A stretch of 64,000 bases of DNA from Aspidapion aeneum (taxonomy: Eukaryota > Arthropoda > Insecta > Coleoptera > Brentidae). Below, in pieces: positions 57,770 through 64,000 of the stretch (position 1 is its first letter; every line of letters starts with the position of its first letter). Made by a program: the position numbers and the translations under genes. The stretch lies in the NCBI GenBank assembly GCA_963576565.1, contig OY755047.1:34997851-35061850 (forward strand), in the 5' to 3' direction. Below the pieces are notes generated by a model that was not told where the DNA came from, ran no database searches, and saw nothing but the letters and a program-made list of their open reading frames with translations.

Positions 57770-58890
57770 TCTATCTGTCTATTTAGCCTTCTTCGATCTA
57801 TCTTTGGACATAGGCCTCCCCCAACATCTTCCACCCTTCCCTGTCTGTCGCCTTTAGTGTTTATCGATCTAGTTCCCGCATGTTTCTTCAAATCGTCCGC
57901 ACATCTCATTTATTTCATTTATTTTCTCAAGGTCTCCAATACATTTATTCCATCGATCGTCTTTCTGTCTGATATTATGACCGGCAAATTTCTATTTTAA
58001 TTTTTCTACTTCTCCTCTGACATCCCTTATTTGTGTTTTATTTCTTACCCATTCATTCCTTTTTCCATCTGTTAACTTTACATCTAACATTTGTCTTTCC
58101 ATTGACCTTTAGGCTTTTGTTACCTTATCCATGTTTGATTTTGTAACTGTCCAGGTCTGGGATCCATAGGTAAGTACAGGAAGGATACATTGGTTATACC
58201 CTTTCGTTTTGAGGTACTGAGGATATTTTTTATCTTTTAATATAATTTTGAGGCCCATTTTACTCGTCTTTTGATCTCAGCTGTTTGGTTTTCTTTTTTA
58301 GTTTAATAAATTTGTCCCAGGCATATTACTCCTCTACTTATTTTATTTCCTCTGGGTTTATTCTAATCGTGATATCTTCATCTGTGTTTGTTATGATTTT
58401 AGTTTTAGTGTAGTTCATACTTAAGCCTATATTTTTAGCTGCTGTATCCAGTTCTTCCAGCATTTTTATCAGTTCTTCTTTCTCATCTGTTATTAAGGCG
58501 ATATCATCAGCATATCTTAGGTGATTCAAGTATTATCGGTTTACTGGTTAAATAGTTTAGGGGATAATGTGTCACCCTGGCTAACACCTCTTCTTATGAG
58601 GATTGGCTCGGTTCCTTCGTGGATTTTGATTCAGGTTGTTGCTTCGCTATATATATTGGCTCTTAAATCTATGTATCTGTGATCTATTCGGCTATTAATT
58701 AACAATGTTTTGCTACCCAGTGCTCAATGCTGTCGAAAGCTTTTTCTATCTATAAGTCTATAAACGCAATATATAGTTGAATCTTGTATTCGTTGGCTCG
58801 TTCTATTAGGATTCTCGTCGTTAAAAGGTGGTCAACTGTACTGAAACCTTTTTTGAAGTTATTAAGTGTGTGTTATAGGTCAATAGTTTT
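57770..58890 (-). pseudogene. RTE-like LINE (family B), RT palm to 3' end
   Basis: The best preserved coding piece is 58338-58529: MNHLRYADDIALITDEKEE with the catalytic YADD and downstream NIGLSMNYTKTKI. Then follow the tail blocks as at 3507. In the other direction the RT fingers are broken by stops and small deletions. Interrupted at 58891 by copy D of the hairpin-ended family and resumes at 59577. Confidence 0.8.
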
Positions 58891-59047
58891 AGCTCACACA
58901 TATACTATACTATAGTAGTGTGAGCTATGGTGATCCTAATTTTTTCGAAAAAAAAAAAGTTGCTCTGATTTCAAAAATTTTTATATATCTTTGCGTTTCA
59001 GATGATTTTGAAACTTTTTTGTAGTGCCGTCTGTCTGTCTGTCCGTA

Positions 59048-59082
<35 letters not shown>

Positions 59083-59576
59083 AACGACCAACGCGCATAA
59101 CTCAAAAACGATTTTAATGAAATTTGGTACCTAAGCTGGGTCTTGGGTCGAGATGGTCACATTTAAAAATGAACAAAATCCACCGAACACAAACCAAATA
59201 AAAGGGTGGGGGTAGATTTCAAAAATTAGAGTTTATGTGAAAATATGGCGTGTGTGATATCAAACGAAAGGTAATTGAGTCTGGAGTTAAACAAATTATA
59301 TTTTAATTTATTTAGAAAAAAGGGTGGGGGTATATTTCAAAAATTAGAGTTTAAGTGAAAATATGGCGTGTGTGATATTAAACGAAAGGTAATTGAGTCC
59401 GGAGTTTAACAAAATACATTATAGTATTTTTTAAGGGTGGGGTAGATTTCAAAAATTTGAGTTTAAGTCAAAACATGGTTTGTGTGGTATCAAACAAAAG
59501 GTAATTTAGTCTGGAGTTGAATAAAATATATTTCAGTTTTTAGTGTGAGCTTAGGGGCCCATATATTGGCAGAGTA
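58891..59576 (-). mobile_element. hairpin-ended microsatellite element, copy D
   Basis: Inverted relative to copy A: it begins with the terminal hairpin (AGCTCACAC...GTGTGAGCT) and ends GGCAGAGTA. It splits a family B LINE between ATAGTTTT and AAGTCTGCTC; the uninterrupted LINE at 54700 reads ATAGTTTTTTAAGTCTGCTC. This fixes both ends of the family and shows a T-rich target with at most a short T-run duplication. The inner half of the first hairpin is missing. CAGACA tract about 59030-59085. Confidence 0.9.
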
Positions 59577-60012
59577 TTTTAAGTCTGCTCTATCACATTT
59601 CTTGTGTAGAATAATGGTTATGGATTCTTTTCAGTTGTTTGGGATTATTTTTTCTTTTATTTCTGCCGTTACTCCGTCTTTTCCAGGTCATTTGTTATTT
59701 TTTATTTTCTTTAATGCCCTCCTTATTTCCATTTTGCTTATTTCAGGTTGTAGCTCTGAGTTTATGTTCTTTATTTTTGTTTGGAGTTTCTTCATGGTTT
59801 CTAGAGATGGTTCCCTTTTGGTTTGGTATAATTCTGTATAGAATAGTTGTGTAATATTTTTAATATCCTCTTTAACGTTAGTTCCTATGCCGTTCATATC
59901 CTTTATTTCAATTATTTCATATCTACCATTATATATATATCGGCCTTAGACATTTCATATTTCTATTATTTTCTATAACACTCTCAACTTTTGTTTCTTG
60001 GCTCTTCCTTTT
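59577..60012 (-). pseudogene. RTE-like LINE (family B), pre-RT linker
   Basis: The minus-strand frame reads MNGIGTNVKEDIKNITQLFYTELYQT, then LQPEISKMEIRRALKKIKNNK, the linker between endonuclease and RT in RTE-type LINEs, followed by the RT start. It ends at copy E (60016). Confidence 0.8.
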
Positions 60013-60015
60013 ATT

Positions 60016-60792
60016 AGCTCACACATATACTATACTATACTAGTGTGAGCTATGGTGATCCTAATTTTTTCGAGAAAAAAAAGTTGCTCCGATTTCAAAA
60101 ATTTTTATATATCTTTCCGTTTCAGATGATTTTGAAACTTTTTTGTCGCGCCGTCTGTCTGTATGTCTGTCTGTCTGTCTGTCTGTCTGTATGTCTGTCT
60201 GTCTGTCAGTATGTCTGTATGTCTGTATGTCTGTCTGTAACGACCAACGCGCATAACTCAAAAACCGCTTGGCCGATTTTAATGAAATTTGGTACCTAGG
60301 CTGGGTCTTGGGTCGAGATGGTCCCATTTAAAAATGAACAAAATCCACTGAACACAAGCCAAATAAAAAGGTGGGGGAAGATTTCATTAATTAGAGTTTA
60401 TGTGAAAATATGGCATGTGTGATATCAAACGAAAGGTAACTGAGTATGGAGTTAAACAAAATACATTTTAGTTTTTTTTCTTCAAAAAGGGTGGAGGTAG
60501 TTTTCAAAAATTAGAGTTTCCGTAAAAATATGGCGTGTGTGATATCAAACGAAAGGTAATTGAGTCCGGAGTTAAACAAAATACATTTTAGTTTTTGTTT
60601 TTTTAAAGGTGGGGGTAGATTTCAAAAATTTGAGTTTAAGTCAATACATGGCTTGTGTGGTTCATTCAAACAAAAGGTAATTTAATCTGGAGTTAATTAA
60701 GATTTATTTCAGTTTTTAGTTTTATTAGCTCACACGTACACTGTAACTATAGTACCTAGTGTGAGCTTAGGGGCCCATATATTGGCAGAGTA
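60016..60792 (-). mobile_element. hairpin-ended microsatellite element, copy E
   Basis: Same inverted orientation as copy D, 777 bp. Both hairpins are intact (AGCTCACACATATAC... at 60016 and AGCTCACACGTACAC... near 60728). The CAGACA tract, about 60152-60240, mixes 4- and 8-bp periods. T-rich flanks on both sides (CCTTTTATT and TTTTTTTT). Confidence 0.85.
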
Positions 60793-60872
60793 TTTTTTTT
60801 AATCATGTTTCTTATAGTTATATAGTAGTTATAGTTATTGCTGTATATTCTATCGATCATACGCAGCAGCAG

Positions 60873-61502
60873 CAGGTGATAGAGGAGGTTATTTCCGAGA
60901 AAAAAGTTTATATAACATCATCTGTTTTTAAGATATAGGATTTTTAAAATTAGAGGAGCGGGGGAAAAAGGGGTTTTACAAAAAATCTGTTACAACCAGC
61001 TGAATACTCAGCTAATTGGGAGTAAAAAATGTGTTATTCCTTTTTTTGGATAAAATTACAAGTTAAGGAGATACAGTCTGTCAAAACAACCTCCAAAAAT
61101 GTATAAAAAATTATAATTAAAAAAAAAATAATTTTTGCTTACTTATTCTTTTAAAATATATCAGTATTATTTTATTATTATGTCTCGCTCTAGATTTGGT
61201 TTTATTAACAAAAAATATAAAAAAAACATTGCTTTTAATATGGCATTTATAAAAGTTTATACCAAAAAAATTGTTTTTTTTAACAAAAATTGATTTTTTT
61301 TTAAATTTTAATTTTAATTTATTCCTCTTGTTCTAATGCACGACTTTACTCAATTTCATATTTTTACTGCGTTTTATTTAAGTTATTATCAAAAAGGTAT
61401 AAAAAATTGCCAACTTTGATGCTCTGTATCTCGACAAAGAAAGAGTTTTGACCCGTGCATTAGAGGAACTTTTTTATCAGACATGGCCTCCTCTATCACC
61501 TG
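60873..61502. mobile_element. inverted-repeat MITE with CAGGTGATAGAGGAGG ends
   Basis: CAGGTGATAGAGGAGG at 60873 and CCTCCTCTATCACCTG ending at 61502. The inner AAAAAAGTTTATATAAC side is weakly mirrored (GGAACTTTTTTATC). No coding capacity, AT-rich centre. Confidence 0.7.
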
Positions 61503-61571
61503 TTGGCCTATGGCCCCTACGTTGTGGGTAACCTTGTATATCAACTAAATTTCATCTAAATATGAAAACTG

Positions 61572-61900
61572 GCCCTGACGGTTCAGTTAGTTTGCTTTAC
61601 AATCAGAGGGCGGTGGGTTCGATTCCCATGCCTGCCAAAACAAGCTCAAACCTACTATTCGTTTGTTAATACAGATCCAGTGGAGATATGGGTAACGCCT
61701 GTCTTGGGCGGAGTTTGGGCAATAACGAAGTAGGCAAAGATATCAAGGTGGTAGTGGTGTGCAAGTCACGTTAAGCGGATGGTCCCGTCTTAAGAGCGTA
61801 GATGGCGCTAGAAACGAACTTGTTTGCGATTTTGCGACATCTCTATCTATCAACCCGTAGCGGGGGCGCGTCTCACCCCTTGATTTTGAATAGGAAGAAC
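61572..61900 (+). mobile_element. tRNA-derived SINE
   Basis: ACGGTTCAGTTAGTTTGC is an A-box-like start and GGTTCGATTCCC at 61616-61627 is a good B box, 30-45 bp apart as in tRNA genes. The head does not fold into a full cloverleaf, so it is not a working tRNA. A non-tRNA body follows (GGAGATATGGGTAACGCC, GATGGCGCTAGAAACGAAC), and the 3' end is not sharply defined. Confidence 0.6.
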
Positions 61901-62589
61901 CGAACTGATCCCTTCTTTATTCAGAACTGATTTTATTTTTTATATCGAAGGACTAGTTTTCGAGTTATTTGATTTAGAATTTATTTTAATGAGCAATCTG
62001 AACTAACCGCATAATTTATAAGTTATAAGGGCTAAGTTACTCATAAATCATCCCTTCTCCCCCCTATTGCCTTCAAACTTGACCATAACCTTGGTGAAAC
62101 TCCCAATTTTTTTTAAATTAATCAATCCTTTCTCTTTCTTCTGTTTTACTGGAATAATTCCAAAGTTAATTTCTTTTAGAATATCACAAGAAAGATAATT
62201 AGTCTTAAATTATTTCATCTTTAAACGATGGACAGAAAAGATATCAGTTTTTGTTTGAAGTAAGTTTTATTTTAATTGTACAAAAATGGTGTATTCCCTT
62301 CACGAACAAATTGGGATTTTCGCCAAGGTTATGGTCAAAATTAAAGGGAAGAGGGGGGATAATAATTTTATGAATTAGGTAGTCTTTATAACGATAATAA
62401 TGCAGTTTGTGCAGGTCTAAGTGAAATAATGCGGTTAGTTCAGATTGCTCATTTAGTCAATTCTAAATTACATAACTCAACAACTATTCGTTCGATATGA
62501 AAAACAAAATTAGTTTTGAATAAAGAATTAAAAGATCTTACCAACGGGGGTATATTTTTTTTACGGGTATGCGCACTTGCAAGGAGATC
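61901..62589. other. no gene seen
   Basis: AT-rich spacer. A loose inverted pair (GCCTTCAAACTTGACCATAACCTTGG near 62070, AAGGTTATGGTCAAAATTAA near 62325, and ATCTGAACTAACCGCATAA mirrored by TGCGGTTAGTTCAGATTG) suggests a palindromic MITE of about 470 bp at 61985-62455. Confidence 0.5.
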
Positions 62590-64000
62590 CCTATCACGCT
62601 CGAGAAGCGGCAAGTGCGCGGAAATGTTGGTGTGTGTTGGTTTTGAAACGGTTCAGGTTGTAACCTGCAGGGAAAACTGTCGCAGGGAGTTTATTCCACA
62701 GCAATGCTGTTCTCCAGAGATATGAATTCTGATATAATGAGGTTCTTGGTGCCTCTATTTTGACAATACATTGATGGTTACCGTCTGTTTGACGTGTTCG
62801 CCTAGTAGGTGCTACTCCCGGGGGGATTATACGTGCCAACTTTTCAGAGCATTTTCCGTGATAATACCTGTAGAAGAGAGATAGATCGCCCACAGTTCTT
62901 CGATGTTCGAGACTATCCAAGCTACGGGTAAGTGCGGGTTCATTGATCAGCTTGATAGCTCGTTTTTTGCACGGTGTTTAAAAGCATTAAGGTATGTTTG
63001 GGTGCCGCACTCCATATATGTGAGCAGTACTCCATAGTTGGTCGAATCTGGGCTTTGTAGAGTGTCAGCAGTTGGCTTAGTGTATACAGATGTCTTGTAC
63101 GAAATAGCACCCCAAGCTTTTGGGACGCCCTTTTAGCTATATCTGCCACGTGACTGTGCCAAGAGATGTTGGTCTCTGCAGTGACTCCTAAGATGTTCAA
63201 CTGGCTCTGCAATGTGACAGCACTTCCAGAGAGCATGATGTTTGGCTCACCGGTGCTGATCTTTTTTGAAAACAGGGCTGCTTGGGTTTTCTGCGCGTTG
63301 AACTGTACAAGGTTTTTGTTGCCCCAGTCCTCTATTATCTCCTATATTTATCTGTGATATTTCAGTTAGTCTAAGGTAATGGAATTCACGTGCGGAGAGA
63401 CATGTGGGGTATGACTGAGGATACTACATTGCCATCATCTGCAAAGCAATAAAGTGGATTTACTGTTTTTTCTATTGTTCTATCATTTATGTAAATCAGA
63501 AAAAGTGTTGGCGAAAGGATTGCTCCCTGTGGCACACCAGCATTTATTTGGTAAGAGTTGGAGTTCCGGCCAACCAGTGCAACATAAATGGATCTATCCT
63601 TAAGGTAACTTTCAAACCAAGTGCAAAGTGTCGGCGACAATCCCGTTGCTTTGAGCTTGTTGAGCAGATTTTCATGCCAGACTTTATCGAATGCTTTAGA
63701 TATATCTAAGGCAATTGTTCTTGTTTCACCTCGCAACTCAATCGCTTTTTGCCATGAGTGAGTGACGTATGTAAGTAAATCGCCAGTTGACCTATATTTT
63801 CGAAATCCGTATTGCTTGTCGTTGATAATTTTGTACTTCTCCAAGTACTTGGTTAGGTGATTGTTCACAACTCTTTCCATTACTTTTGATATCACCGGAA
63901 GTAGAGCAATTGGTCTATAGTTTAACGGATCTGTCTTTTTTCCTTTCTTTGGGATGGGTTGTACTGCGGCAGACTTCCATGATGATGGATATACTCCTTG
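62590..64000 (-). pseudogene. CR1/Jockey-group LINE, RT and C-terminal part, cut by window edge
   Basis: Entering from the right edge the minus strand reads PIPKKGKKTDPLNYRPIALL, then ISKVMERVVNNHL, YGFRKYRSTGDLL, LDISKAFDKVWHENLLNKL, GVPQGAILSPTLFLIYIN and CFADDGNV (all RT motifs, FADD catalytic). It continues with LNILGVTAETNISWHSHV, LYKAQIRPTMEYCSHIWSAA and ALLWNKLPATVFP, the standard C-terminal tail, to a stop near 62594. Three pieces (63386-63895 and upstream, 62940-63236, 62594-62920) lie in different frames, so at least two frameshifts have killed it. The 5' part is outside the window. Confidence 0.9.

Noticed and set aside
61572..61645. Functional tRNA gene
   Set aside because: B box is good but acceptor and anticodon stems do not pair, and a SINE-like body follows.

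Overview
This window looks like a repeat-dominated intergenic stretch of an insect (at least arthropod) nuclear genome. It is AT-rich, has no bacterial gene organisation, shows GT-AG introns, and is packed with insect-type mobile elements: an env-bearing gypsy/errantivirus, other LTR elements, BEL/Pao, RTE-like and CR1/Jockey-group LINEs, Penelope-like elements, and piggyBac-, mariner-, pogo- and hAT-type DNA elements. The order of insect cannot be told from the sequence. Only three places look like host coding sequence. They are a candidate two-exon gene (9249-9599 joined to 11241-11741, + strand), the two terminal exons of a gene (51247-51298 and 51727-51831, + strand), and a short 3' exon with PVPY repeats (about 29659-29790, - strand). 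None could be named.

Layout. 1-1128 is the leader and LTR of a minus-strand LTR retrotransposon whose leader is a 113-bp tandem array. 2549-3304 is the first of five copies of a hairpin-ended element family with an internal CAGACATA microsatellite (others at 14492-16986, 56190-57325, 58891-59576 and 60016-60792). 3507-7235 is a nest of LINE, mariner-type, piggyBac-type and Penelope fragments. 8465-14310 holds a LINE fragment, the candidate two-exon gene with a palindromic element in its intron, another inverted-repeat element and a Penelope RT remnant. 15055-16848 is a nearly perfect 8-bp array about 1.8 kb long. 17093-18666, 20486-21509, 30157-31061 and 49918-50620 are foldback-like elements. 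Their arms are minisatellites of different unit sequence around a common core; this is the best candidate for something undescribed. 34976-41309 is a complete endogenous errantivirus-type insertion with LTRs that look identical, a CGCG target duplication, intact gag and env, and a heavily deleted pol. 42780-43420 is a BEL/Pao integrase remnant. 48357-50804 is a pogo-type element with a foldback element inside it. 53555-60012 is mainly an RTE-like LINE family interrupted by other elements. 61572-61900 is a tRNA-derived SINE. 62590-64000 is the 3' part of a CR1/Jockey-group LINE running off the right edge.

How it fits together. The window is a record of nested insertions and not a pathway. Paralogous LINE copies supply empty sites that fix the ends of two element families. 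The errantivirus copy is young but cannot make its own reverse transcriptase or integrase, so it must have been copied with help in trans. Very long open frames in the 8-bp array, in all six frames, are a by-product of a stop-free repeat unit and are not genes. Similarity statements come from reading the sequence by eye; no alignment or database search was run.
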